Source: Cohnella thailandensis (GTDB lineage Bacteria; Bacillota; Bacilli; Paenibacillales; Paenibacillaceae). From it: 64,000 nt of DNA. The stretch is from positions 156,398 to 220,397 of the forward strand of contig NZ_JACJVQ010000015.1 of NCBI RefSeq assembly GCF_014212135.1, written 5' to 3'. The notes under the pieces are model-generated. The model saw only the letters and a list, made by a program, of their open reading frames with translations, had not been told where the DNA came from and made no database searches. Each line of letters starts with the position of its first letter. Position 1 is the first letter of the stretch. The translations under genes were made by a program, and so were the position numbers. This document shows positions 8,698-16,949 of this stretch, in pieces.

Positions 8698-10992
8698 ATG
8701 GAAGGTTGGGACCGGCAGGAGATCGAAAGGGCGAAACTCGAAGCGATCCGGCAGGTAGATAGCGTTCCGGCGCTTAGAAGCCTGCCGTCCGTCGGTCGGC
8801 GGGAAGGAGAGGCGATTTGGGTTCGCGGATTCGCAGCTCCCGGCGACGGCGGAGCTAAGCTGGTGTCGTGGCGAGTCGGGTGCGCGCTTGCCGATAACGG
8901 AGGGACGATACACGCTCCGGTCGACGGAGGCAGAGGAAGATGGGTCGTACAGCACGGAGGAGTCGGAAGATTCCGTTTTTTTGGCGTGTTCGGGCCCGAG
9001 ACGGCCGCGGATTCCGCGCTCGAAGCGATGCTGGCCGACCCTTCGGTTCGCCGGATCGAAGCGGATTCCGATCTGAATTTCACGCGCAGGCACCGCATTC
9101 ATCGCAGCTTTATCGATCTGGATTTTAACGGCTTCGCGGTTACGACGGAAGGAATCGAGCCCGCGCCGCCCAACGATCCGTTCGCGGCGGTCTTCTTCTT
9201 CCGCGGCGAGGAGACGGAAGACGAGCAAAGCGTCGTTCTGTCGGAGGAGCTCGCGGAGTTGGAAGAGCGCTTCGAAGTGGCGGACTCTTCGGCGTTTAAG
9301 GTTGGAGAATGGTGGCTGGTGCGCGGGGATCGGCTGTCCGGCGGCGCGGAGAGGGAGCTGGAGAAGCTCGTCAAGGTGACGGAGGTGCTGGATTCGACTC
9401 GCGTCCGTTTCCAGTATAAGAACGGATGGACTATCGCCGCGGGTCGTACGGTGACCTACCGGAGGGTGAACCCCGTCGTTCAGGCTTGCGTGAGGAACAT
9501 GAAGTTCGTGGCTGACGGGACGACGGACGTGAAGGGCTCGCATCCGCTCGCGTTCGAGTTCGCGGTCGAGTGCGACGCGGTCGGCATCGACGCTACGGGC
9601 ACGTTCTGGCCGGTCGTCATGCGGCGTTACAACACGAACTACGTCACCGAGCGCTGCCAGCTTCTGAATCCGACCGAGGTCGTGGTCGGAGGAACGGGGT
9701 ACCTGACGCAGCAGATTTACTGCCTGTACGGACATGTTCGGGATTGCCTGACGAGCAACGGACGGCACCTGAACGACTTCACCGGCTCGGCTTACTGCCA
9801 CGTCGAGAATTGCCACGCGGACGGGGATGACCTCGGCGCGTTCGTCACGCATGGACAGTACGAGCACGACCTGACGTACGTCGGCAACTCCGGGCTCATG
9901 TCGTTCGCGAACAGCGGGCCGACTTGGGGCGAGAGCGCGAAGCGAATCACCGTGAAGCAGCACGTCGCCTCGTGGTTCCTGGCGTTCCGCAAGGTAACGG
10001 ACCTGACGCTGGAGGACGTTCACGTGCGGTATCGCGCCGGGGTCGACAATTCCGAGAACACCGGCTCGTTCTGGCTGAACGCGGACGGCGTCCAGATGAA
10101 GAACTGCACGGCGGATCGACTGGTGAAGTTTAAGCAGGCGTCCTCGCGCTCCAGCCGACCCAACGTGGCGGAGAACTGCTCGTTCGCGCTGACGGCGGGG
10201 CGCCGCGTCTCCCATGAGGAGGTATCGGCGGAGCTGACGTTTCGGAATTGCCGGTTCACCGGCGCCGACGGCAACTCGTTCGCGGGTCCGGGGGGCGTGC
10301 GGTTCTCGGATTGTCGTGTGGAAGGTGCGGGCTCGGACTCGCTGCCGCTCCGCATTCATGGGGGAGAGTTGGTATTCCGGGGCGGGGAGCTTCGGAATAC
10401 CGGATTCCGCTTCCTTGGAGAGGGCGAGCTTCGGGTGGATGTCGGCTCGGGCGCCCAGGTGTCGGGGAGCAATGGGGAACAGGCTTTCTTCCGGCGGAGC
10501 GGGGCGGCCGGATGCGGGACAGGAGCAGGAATGTCGGCTGCCGGAGAGGGAACGGAGAAGACTGGAGCAGGAACGTCTGCGATTAATGTAAGAGCAGGCA
10601 TAGCGGCGGTTGAAGCGGGAACGTCATGGGAAAGTTTGGCCTCGCAGGCGACGACCCGCTGGAGATTCGACGGAATGACAAGCCGCGCGGCCGATCCGGC
10701 CATGGCGCATTACGCGATCGGCGGCCGCGGAGTATCGGGCAGCTACGAAGGCTTAGGCGGCTCCGGCGGCTCCGGCGGCGCGAACGAATACGTCGCGACC
10801 GGCTCGACGTTCGAAGGCGGCCGGTTCGAGATTGCCGACGGGGCTTTCGGCGAGGGGAGTTTGATGCTGCACGCCTCCAACGTGGAGCGCGGCGTGGACC
10901 GAAGCGAGCTGCCGGAGGAATCGGCGGCGGTCCGGCACGTGCAGGGGAATTTGATCCTTCCGGCCCGGCTAACGGACACCGGCGACTCTTAA
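8698..10992 (+). CDS. right-handed beta-helix protein with a tailspike-like N-terminus
   Basis: 764 residues. The ATG at 8698 follows GGGGGAG. No signal peptide, so its export is unclear. Residues about 40-85 (APGDGGAKLVSW, ADNGGT, GRGRW) match the short entry motif found in front of phage tailspike and pectate-lyase-like beta-helices. The middle (about 270-600) has regularly spaced short strands with Asn and Cys ladders (MKNCTADR, FRNCRFTG, FSDCRVEG), typical of parallel beta-helix coils. The C-terminal quarter is Gly/Ala/Ser-rich with lower complexity. Such proteins are often polysaccharide lyases or hydrolases. Standing directly behind a sugar importer, it could process the same glycan. 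Catalytic residues not identified. Confidence 0.7.
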   Translation: MEGWDRQEIERAKLEAIRQVDSVPALRSLPSVGRREGEAIWVRGFAAPGDGGAKLVSWRVGCALADNGGTIHAPVDGGRGRWVVQHGGVGRFRFFGVFGPETAADSALEAMLADPSVRRIEADSDLNFTRRHRIHRSFIDLDFNGFAVTTEGIEPAPPNDPFAAVFFFRGEETEDEQSVVLSEELAELEERFEVADSSAFKVGEWWLVRGDRLSGGAERELEKLVKVTEVLDSTRVRFQYKNGWTIAAGRTVTYRRVNPVVQACVRNMKFVADGTTDVKGSHPLAFEFAVECDAVGIDATGTFWPVVMRRYNTNYVTERCQLLNPTEVVVGGTGYLTQQIYCLYGHVRDCLTSNGRHLNDFTGSAYCHVENCHADGDDLGAFVTHGQYEHDLTYVGNSGLMSFANSGPTWGESAKRITVKQHVASWFLAFRKVTDLTLEDVHVRYRAGVDNSENTGSFWLNADGVQMKNCTADRLVKFKQASSRSSRPNVAENCSFALTAGRRVSHEEVSAELTFRNCRFTGADGNSFAGPGGVRFSDCRVEGAGSDSLPLRIHGGELVFRGGELRNTGFRFLGEGELRVDVGSGAQVSGSNGEQAFFRRSGAAGCGTGAGMSAAGEGTEKTGAGTSAINVRAGIAAVEAGTSWESLASQATTRWRFDGMTSRAADPAMAHYAIGGRGVSGSYEGLGGSGGSGGANEYVATGSTFEGGRFEIADGAFGEGSLMLHASNVERGVDRSELPEESAAVRHVQGNLILPARLTDTGDS

Positions 10993-11197
10993 ACGCCGAT
11001 AAATCTTGCTTTGGAAACGTAACGGACATGGAGTCCGTTAAGCGTCAGAAATGGCTCTGTTACTGGCGACTTTCCCATTCTTAGAGTTTCTCTTGTCCGT
11101 TAGAAACCGAAGCAGGCCATTTAGAGGCTCTAACGGACTCTATGTCCGTTAGAAAATCAACGCAGAAACGGAAACGAACGAAGGGAGTCCTTCTGAC
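10993..11197. repeat. intergenic TCCGTTA/TAACGGA inverted repeats
   Basis: Contains TAACGGAC-ATGG-AGTCCGTTA around 11021-11041, another TGTCCGTTAG, and CTAACGGAC-TCTA-TGTCCGTTAG around 11131-11155. The same words occur at 45428-45620, and a fragment opens the window at 3-10. It looks like a dispersed intergenic repeat of this genome. Confidence 0.6.
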
Positions 11198-12196
11198 ATG
11201 ATAAAAGTAGCGGTAGTCGGCTGCGGCGGCATGGGCAACATTCATGCCGACCGCTATGCGTCGATGCCGGAGGCTTCGCTCGTCGGCGTCTGCGACGTGA
11301 ACGAAGCGGCGGCGAAGGCGCTCGGGGACGCCATGGGGGTTCTTTGGTTTACCTCGATGGCGGAGATGCTGAAGGAGGTCGGCGCCGAGGCGGTCAGCCT
11401 GGCGGTTCCGACGTATTTACACGTGCCTCTTCTGAAGGAGGCGGCGGATCTCGGCGTCCACGTGATCTGCGAGAAGCCGATCGCGCTGTCGTCGGCGGAA
11501 GCGGCGGAGGCCATTCGTTATTGCGAGGAGCGCGGGGTTCGGCTGTTCGTCGGCCACGTCGTGCGGTTCTTCCCGAACTACGAGCAACTCGCGGGCAAGG
11601 TGCGCGAATTCGGCGGCGAACGCGGCGGCGTATACCACGCGAAGCGGGCGGGCAGCCATCCGGCTCTCGTGCAGCCTTGGTTCAAAGATGCGGCTAAGAG
11701 CGGAGGCGTCGTCTTCGACCTGATGATTCACGACATCGACTACGCGCTTGGAACGTTCGGCGAAGCGACGGAGGTGTTCGCTTTCAACAAGGTGACCGAC
11801 GACATCGACTATGCGACGGCGACATTCCGCTTCAAGAACGGCACGATCGCGCAGATCGAAGCGTTCTGGGGCTACCCGGGGCCGTTCTATACGTCGTTCG
11901 AGTACGCCGCGGCGGGCGGCATCGTTCGCGGTGCGAGTTCGGATTCGGAGAGCCTGAGCGTGCGCGTCGCCGCGCCTCCGGGATCGGCGGCCGGGTTCGT
12001 GGAGACGCCGCAAAGCGTGCTCCTTCAGGATCCTTATTATCGGGAGCTGGCGCATTTTCTCTCTTGCATTGAGAGCGGCGGCGAACCGATCGTTACGGCG
12101 AAGGATGCGCTGCTGGCTGTGCGATGGGCGGAAGCGGCGCTGGAATCGGCCCGCACCGGCCAGCCGGTCAAACTCGGAGAGGGGGGCGCGCGATGA
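11198..12196 (+). CDS. Gfo/Idh/MocA-family oxidoreductase (inositol-dehydrogenase-like)
   Basis: 332 residues. NAD(P)-binding Rossmann motif GCGGMG at residues 8-13, an acidic end of beta-2 (CDVNE), the family EKP signature (VICEKPIAL) whose Lys contacts substrate and cofactor, and the catalytic-type DLMIHDIDYALG segment. Cytoplasmic sugar or polyol oxidoreductase. First gene of the second sugar cluster; it overlaps the next gene by four bases (ATGA), so the two are translationally coupled. Substrate not predictable by eye. Confidence 0.88.
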   Translation: MIKVAVVGCGGMGNIHADRYASMPEASLVGVCDVNEAAAKALGDAMGVLWFTSMAEMLKEVGAEAVSLAVPTYLHVPLLKEAADLGVHVICEKPIALSSAEAAEAIRYCEERGVRLFVGHVVRFFPNYEQLAGKVREFGGERGGVYHAKRAGSHPALVQPWFKDAAKSGGVVFDLMIHDIDYALGTFGEATEVFAFNKVTDDIDYATATFRFKNGTIAQIEAFWGYPGPFYTSFEYAAAGGIVRGASSDSESLSVRVAAPPGSAAGFVETPQSVLLQDPYYRELAHFLSCIESGGEPIVTAKDALLAVRWAEAALESARTGQPVKLGEGGAR

Positions 12197-13191
12197 GAAA
12201 GTTGAAAATCGGAATGCTGAGCTTCGCGCATAGCCATGCGTTCGATTATTTGGACAGCCTGCTGCGGATGCGGAACGTCGAGGTCGCCGGGATTGCCGAC
12301 GAAGCGCCGGAGAGAACGAAGGAGCTGGCGGCGCGCCACTCGATTCCATACTACGCGGATTACCGCGATCTTCTGGCGGACGCTTCCGTGGAAGCGGTCG
12401 TCATCTGCTCGGAGAACGTCCGCCACGCGGAGCTGACGATTGCTTCCGCCAAGGCCGGCAAGCACGTGCTGTGCGAGAAACCGCTCGGCCTCGGCGCGGA
12501 AGAGATGGAGAGCATGATCGCCGCGTGCAAGGAAGCGGGAGTCGAACTCATGACGGCGTTCCCTTGCCGCTATCTGACCCCGGTCGTCCGGGCGAAGGAA
12601 GCGCTGGAACGCGGGGAAATCGGCGAGATCCTCTCGTTCAAGGCGACGAACCGCGGCTCGTTCCCGGATGTCCCTTGGTTCTCCGACAAGTCGCTCTCCG
12701 GAGGCGGCGCGGTGCTGGACCATACGGTTCACGTCATGGACCTGATGAACTGGTTCACGGGCTCGAATCCGGCGAGCGTATACGCTTATGCGGCTACCCT
12801 GTTCGATCCGGAGGGCAAGCGGACGATCGACGACGCGGGCATGGTGCATGTCACATTCGAGAACGGGGTCAGCGCCGTGCTCGATCCGAGCTGGTCGCGC
12901 AATCCCGGCTTCCCGACGTGGGGCGACGTCACGATGGACATCATCGGCACGAAGGGCGTCATCTCTATTGATGCTTTCAATCAGAAAAACAGCGTCTACA
13001 GCCGCAAGTCCGGCAAAGGCGACTGGGCGTTCTGGGGCGATGACATGAACGCGCTCATGCTGGAAGCGTTCGTGACGGCGATTCTCGAAGGCAAGCCGGT
13101 CCCGGTGACGGGAGAAGACGGCTTGCGCTCGGCTCGCGTGGCCCTGCGGGCATACGATTCCGTGGAAGCAGGCTCGCCCGTTAAGGTTTGA
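12193..13191 (+). CDS. Gfo/Idh/MocA-family oxidoreductase
   Basis: 332 residues. The ATG at 12193 overlaps the previous stop and has GGAGAGGGGGG upstream; a longer frame opening at 12124 lies inside the previous gene. EKP signature is CEKPLGL. The catalytic helix is GGGAVLDHTVHVMDL, with the His expected for sugar oxidation. The N-terminal glycine motif is modified to GMLSFAHSHA, a form seen in several Paenibacillaceae paralogues. Probably acts with the preceding enzyme, for example as an oxidation/reduction pair on one sugar. Confidence 0.87.
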   Translation: MRKLKIGMLSFAHSHAFDYLDSLLRMRNVEVAGIADEAPERTKELAARHSIPYYADYRDLLADASVEAVVICSENVRHAELTIASAKAGKHVLCEKPLGLGAEEMESMIAACKEAGVELMTAFPCRYLTPVVRAKEALERGEIGEILSFKATNRGSFPDVPWFSDKSLSGGGAVLDHTVHVMDLMNWFTGSNPASVYAYAATLFDPEGKRTIDDAGMVHVTFENGVSAVLDPSWSRNPGFPTWGDVTMDIIGTKGVISIDAFNQKNSVYSRKSGKGDWAFWGDDMNALMLEAFVTAILEGKPVPVTGEDGLRSARVALRAYDSVEAGSPVKV

Positions 13192-13258
13192 AGTTCGCGT
13201 TACCGCTTTTTGAGGCCATTCTACTAAACTACCTTTTCCCCTATGGAGGATGACAACG

Positions 13259-13915
13259 ATGAACGATCAACAACTGTTCGACCGCATGACCGAATCACTC
13301 TACGCTGCGGTGATCTCCGACACGCTCGACGAGCTGGGCTACCGCGATCAAGTGATGAGGGAGAACATCAATCCGATCGATCCGAACTGGGTCGTAGCCG
13401 GCCGCGCCAAAACGATTCTGTCGGTCGACGTCCACTACATCCCGGAGAACCCGTACGAGCAGGAGATCGCGGCGGTGGACAGCATCAAGCCGAACGAAGT
13501 CGTCATCGGCTGCACGAACGAGTCGCTGCAGAACGGGCTGTGGGGAGAGCTGCTCTCGACGGCTTCCAAAATGCGCGGGGCCCGAGGGGCGATCGTCGAC
13601 GGCCTGATCCGGGACACGAAGAAGATTCTGGAGCTCGGCTTCCCGGTGTTCGCGACGGGCACGAAGCCGGTCGATTCGCAGGGGCGCGGCCTTGTCATCC
13701 AGTATGACGTTCCGGTGAAGTGCGGCGGCGTTCTGGTTAATCCGGGCGACGTGATTTTCGGGGATCGGGACGGCATCGTCGTCATTCCGGCTGCGATCGT
13801 GGACGAGGTGGTAAAGCGCGCGCTGGACAAGGCGACCCGGGAAAACCATACGCGCGACGAGCTGCTGCAGGGGCGGACGCTTCGCCAGGTTTACGACAAG
13901 TACGGGGTTCTGTAA
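13259..13915 (+). CDS. RraA/HMG-aldolase-like family protein
   Basis: 218 residues. The ATG at 13259 is chosen because GGAGG directly abuts the in-frame ATG at 13250 and is nine bases from 13259. It carries the RraA-like signature GLWGELLS followed by RGAIVDGLIRD (D114, R118, D119). In the aldolase members (4-hydroxy-4-methyl-2-oxoglutarate aldolase type) the Arg and Asp bind the 2-oxo acid and the divalent metal. In a sugar-acid cluster it could cleave a 2-keto-3-deoxy acid. It could instead be a non-catalytic RraA homologue. Often annotated as dimethylmenaquinone methyltransferase by historical error. Confidence 0.82.
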   Translation: MNDQQLFDRMTESLYAAVISDTLDELGYRDQVMRENINPIDPNWVVAGRAKTILSVDVHYIPENPYEQEIAAVDSIKPNEVVIGCTNESLQNGLWGELLSTASKMRGARGAIVDGLIRDTKKILELGFPVFATGTKPVDSQGRGLVIQYDVPVKCGGVLVNPGDVIFGDRDGIVVIPAAIVDEVVKRALDKATRENHTRDELLQGRTLRQVYDKYGVL

Positions 13916-13997
13916 GGAGCAGGCGCATGCCGAAGGCGGATTTGCGAGATGCAGGATGGAGAGGCTCTGCGGAATTCGACGGGATTGGAGAGGGTGG

Positions 13998-14765
13998 ATG
14001 GTGAGGCTGAAGGGCAAGCGCGCGCTCGTGACGGGGGCGGCGAGAGGCATCGGGCTGGGCATCGCGAAGCGCTTCCTCGAGGAGGGAGCCGGCGTCGTGC
14101 TGCTCGACCGGAGCGAGGCGGAGCTGATCGCGGCGCGCTCGGAGCTGGAGAAGTTGGCGCCGGGACGTGTGGCGATGGAGGTGTGCGACCTGCGGGACGT
14201 AGACGGCTTGGAAAAGAGTGCGGAGAGCGCGTTTAACCGCTTCGGTGGCGTGGACGTTCTGATCAACAATGCCGGGATCGCTTTTCGCGAGCCGTTCCTG
14301 TCCATCACGCGCGACCATTGGGACGCCGTGTTCGACATCAACGTGCACGCGACTTTCCGGCTCGGGCAATTGGCGGCGGAGAGGATGATCGCGCAGGGGA
14401 GCGGCGGCTCGATCGTGAACATGAGCTCGAAGAACGGCCTCGCGGCGAGCGGCGAGCTGGCGCATTACAACGCGTCGAAGGCGGCGGTGGTGCTGCTGAC
14501 CGAGTCGATGGCGGTCGAGCTCGCGCCGTACGGCATCCGCGTGAACGCGGTGGCGCCGGGCTTCGTCGACACGCCGCTGGACCGCAAGCTGCGGGAGGAG
14601 TCGAACCTGCCCGCCTACTCGGAGCATACGCCGATGAAGCGCGGCGGCACGATCGAGGAGATCGCGAACGTGTTTCTTTTTCTCGCATCAGAGGAGGCGT
14701 CGTACGTCACCGGCTCGACGATCCGCGTCGACGGCGGGCACCTGGCGAACGGGAGCGAGCTGTAG
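13998..14765 (+). CDS. short-chain dehydrogenase/reductase
   Basis: 255 residues. The ATG at 13998 is preceded by GGAGAGGG; the in-frame frame opening at 13956 has no ribosome site. Classical SDR: TGAARGIG at residues 12-19, NNAG, an Asn/Ser active-site strand (NMSSKNG), Y157-x-x-x-K161 (YNASK), and the C-terminal VTGSTIRVDGG. Cytoplasmic NAD(P)-dependent sugar or sugar-acid dehydrogenase of the cluster. The 52-bp repeat array follows it. Confidence 0.88.
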   Translation: MVRLKGKRALVTGAARGIGLGIAKRFLEEGAGVVLLDRSEAELIAARSELEKLAPGRVAMEVCDLRDVDGLEKSAESAFNRFGGVDVLINNAGIAFREPFLSITRDHWDAVFDINVHATFRLGQLAAERMIAQGSGGSIVNMSSKNGLAASGELAHYNASKAAVVLLTESMAVELAPYGIRVNAVAPGFVDTPLDRKLREESNLPAYSEHTPMKRGGTIEEIANVFLFLASEEASYVTGSTIRVDGGHLANGSEL

Positions 14766-14851
14766 GGTGGCGTTTGCTTGCTTCGCGGGCTTGGCCGGAG
14801 ATGCATAAAAAACCGTGCAACGCCGGGCTTGAGTGAATAATGAGTATCCGA

Positions 14852-15078
14852 TAGTCGAAAAAATCGACTAACGGCGGTCTGTAGGGCATGTGCAGTGGTG
14901 AGTTAGTCGAAAAAATCGACTAACGTCGGACCGGAGGGCGTGTGTAACGGCGAGATAGTCGAAAAAATCGACTAACGGCGGTCTGTAGGGCGTGTGTAAC
15001 GGCGAGATAGTCGAAAAAATCGACTAACGACGGCCCGGAGGGCGTGTGCGACAGCTAGATAGTCGAAAAAATCGACTA
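14852..15078. repeat. five 19-bp palindromes at exact 52-bp period
   Basis: TAGTCGAAAAAATCGACTA (7-bp arms around five A) occurs perfectly at 14852, 14904, 14956, 15008 and 15060. The four 33-bp intervals are themselves related and alternate: 1 and 3 share ACGGCGGTCTGTAGGGC, while 2 and 4 share a CCGGAGGGCGTGTG core. Sitting between two co-directional metabolic genes, the array could be a phased protein-binding array or a set of hairpins in the transcript. No cas genes nearby. Confidence 0.9.
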
Positions 15079-15124
15079 ACTCCCTTTTTAAGCAGGAGAG
15101 ACGGTAGCGAGAGGATGGAGCGAG

Positions 15125-16021
15125 ATGAGCATTCATTGGGAGCGAGTCGGTACGGTTAACGCCCAGTTAGGCGAAGGCCCCCACTGGGATGCGGAGTCCG
15201 GGCGATTGTACTGGGTCGATATCACGGGGCGGAAGCTGCATGCCTATCATCCGGAGAGCGGCGCAGAGACTAGTTACTCGTTCGATAGGATGGTCAGCGC
15301 CGTTCTCCCCGACTCGGACGGAGGCCTTCTGCTTGCGATGCAAGACGGAGTCTATCGGTTCGATGAAGAGTCGGGAGAGTCGGGCACTCTGCGGAAGATC
15401 GCACCTATTGAATCGGAACTGCCTCGCAACCGGTTGAACGACGCCAAGTGCGATCGCGCGGGAAGGTTGTGGGTCGGTTCGATGAGCATGGACAATGAGC
15501 CGAATGCAGGCGGGCTGTACGTGCTCGAGACCGACGGGCGGCTTCGCCAAGCGCTCTCGGGCGTAGGCTGCTCCAACGGTCTTGCATGGGATGGGGAGCG
15601 GAAAACGATGTACTACATCGATACGCCGACCCGCCGGGTGGACCGATTCGCTTATGATGATGCGACAGGCGAGATTGATCGAAGAGAAACGGTCATTCGT
15701 TTCTCGGAGTTCGAAGGCTTGCCCGACGGAATGACGATCGACGCGGAAGGCATGCTTTGGATCGCCCATTGGGGAGGCGGACGCCTCTCACGCTGGAACC
15801 CGCAATGCGGGGAAAAGCTGAGCGAAATCGAGCTGCCTGCTCCTCTTGTTACTTCCTGCGTTTTCGGCGGGGAGGAACTGGATGAACTGTATGTCACGAC
15901 GGCGCGCGAAGGATTAAAGGAAGCGACACTTCAGAATTATCCTTTATCGGGCAGCTTGTTCAAGTTGCGCCCCGGAGTGAAAGGAACGGCTTCTCGGCGT
16001 TATGGTGCATACAACGAGTGA
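15125..16021 (+). CDS. SMP-30/gluconolactonase/LRE family lactonase
   Basis: 298 residues, usual length. Six-bladed beta-propeller family. The metal ligands expected from regucalcin-type enzymes are visible: E17 (LGEGPHW), N105-D106 (RLNDAKCD), N151 (CSNGLAWD) and D201 (PDGMTID). It hydrolyses sugar lactones (aldono-1,4- or 1,5-lactones) to free acids in the cytoplasm. It would link a sugar dehydrogenase of the cluster to the IlvD/Edd-type dehydratase. Ribosome site GGATGGAG in front of the ATG. Overall this is one of the firmer assignments in the cluster. Confidence 0.9.
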   Translation: MSIHWERVGTVNAQLGEGPHWDAESGRLYWVDITGRKLHAYHPESGAETSYSFDRMVSAVLPDSDGGLLLAMQDGVYRFDEESGESGTLRKIAPIESELPRNRLNDAKCDRAGRLWVGSMSMDNEPNAGGLYVLETDGRLRQALSGVGCSNGLAWDGERKTMYYIDTPTRRVDRFAYDDATGEIDRRETVIRFSEFEGLPDGMTIDAEGMLWIAHWGGGRLSRWNPQCGEKLSEIELPAPLVTSCVFGGEELDELYVTTAREGLKEATLQNYPLSGSLFKLRPGVKGTASRRYGAYNE

Positions 16022-16037
16022 GGGAGGATGGGTAGCG

Positions 16038-16808
16038 ATGCGCCTTGAAAATAAAGCAGCAATCATTACCGGAGCGGGCTCCGGAATCGGCAGAGCATCC
16101 GCGCTTCTGTTCGCCGAGCAGGGTGCGGCGATCGTGATCGCGGACGCCGACGCGAAAGGAGGAGCGGATGCAGCCGATGAGATTCGCGAGTCCGGCGGCG
16201 AAGCGATCTTTGTTCACGGCGACATCTCGGAGCCGGATGGAGCGAACGAGATGGCACGCAAGGCGGTCGAGCGCTTCGGCAAGATCGACGTGCTCTTCAA
16301 CAACGCGGGCGTCAGCGGAGTCGGCGCGCTGCACGAGATCGAGCCGGAAGCTTGGGACCGGGTCATGAAGGCGAACGTGCGCGGCGTGTACCTCAGTTGC
16401 AAGGCGACGATCCCATATATGATGGAGAAGCGAAGGGGCTCGGTCATCAACATGTCTTCGAGCATCGCGGAGATCGGCGTCAAGGAGCGCGCGTCCTACA
16501 CGGCTTCGAAAGGAGCTGTTCTTGCGCTGACGAAAGCGATGCAGGTCGATTACGCGCCGTACGGCATTCGCGTGAACGCGCTGCTTCCCGGAACCATTCT
16601 GACGCCGTTCGTCGAGGGCTACCTCGCGAAGTCGCCGGATCGCGAAGCGGCTATCGCCTCGATCAAGAACCGGCAGCTCAGCGGAGAGCTTGGCCGCCCG
16701 GAGGATGTCGCCGCCGCGGCGCTTTTCCTCGCGTCGGACGAGTCGCGCTTCGTGATGGGATCGCCGTTCTATGTCGACGGAGGGCTGATTCACGGGAAGA
16801 ACGCTTAA
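16038..16808 (+). CDS. short-chain dehydrogenase/reductase
   Basis: 256 residues. The ATG at 16038 follows GGGAGG; the longer frame from 16002 overlaps the lactonase gene. TGAGSGIG at residues 11-18, NNAG, NMSSS, Y154-x-x-x-K158 (YTASK) and the tail FYVDGG. The IVIADADAKG segment ends beta-2 in Asp, pointing to NAD rather than NADP. In a non-phosphorylative route it could be the 2-keto-3-deoxy-sugar-acid 4-dehydrogenase (LRA5-like) that feeds the FAH-family hydrolase. The alternative is the sugar 1-dehydrogenase that makes the lactone. Gap from the lactonase is 16 bp. Confidence 0.88.
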   Translation: MRLENKAAIITGAGSGIGRASALLFAEQGAAIVIADADAKGGADAADEIRESGGEAIFVHGDISEPDGANEMARKAVERFGKIDVLFNNAGVSGVGALHEIEPEAWDRVMKANVRGVYLSCKATIPYMMEKRRGSVINMSSSIAEIGVKERASYTASKGAVLALTKAMQVDYAPYGIRVNALLPGTILTPFVEGYLAKSPDREAAIASIKNRQLSGELGRPEDVAAAALFLASDESRFVMGSPFYVDGGLIHGKNA

Positions 16809-16876
16809 CGCCTGCAAGCCGAATCGTCGCGAGAATGGCCACAACGGACCTCGCACAAAGGGTTCGAAGGGCGAAA

Positions 16877-16910
16877 TGTGGCGAGATCGCCACAACGACC
16901 GTACGGTCGT
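16877..16910. promoter_or_regulatory. two abutting palindromes, putative operator
   Basis: TGTGGCGAGATCGCCACA (16877-16894) is immediately followed by ACGACCGTACGGTCGT (16895-16910), both perfect palindromes. A degraded copy (GCGAGAATGGCCACAACGGACC) lies around 16829-16850. The pair sits 40 bp before the FAH-family gene, so it could be a regulator site for an internal promoter. Confidence 0.5.
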
Positions 16911-16949
16911 ATTCAAGTCAATTCATGCACCCACAGGAGGGACCACGAG

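Noticed and set aside
8677..10359. 560-residue minus-strand ORF opposite the beta-helix gene
   Set aside because: Shadow frame: Arg-rich, no recognisable motif, no start signal; the plus frame has tailspike and beta-helix features.
14852..15078. Array with 19-bp repeats and 33-bp spacers that looks like a CRISPR
   Set aside because: The spacers are related to each other and alternate, the repeats are short full palindromes, and no cas gene is in the window. It is a 52-bp tandem repeat.
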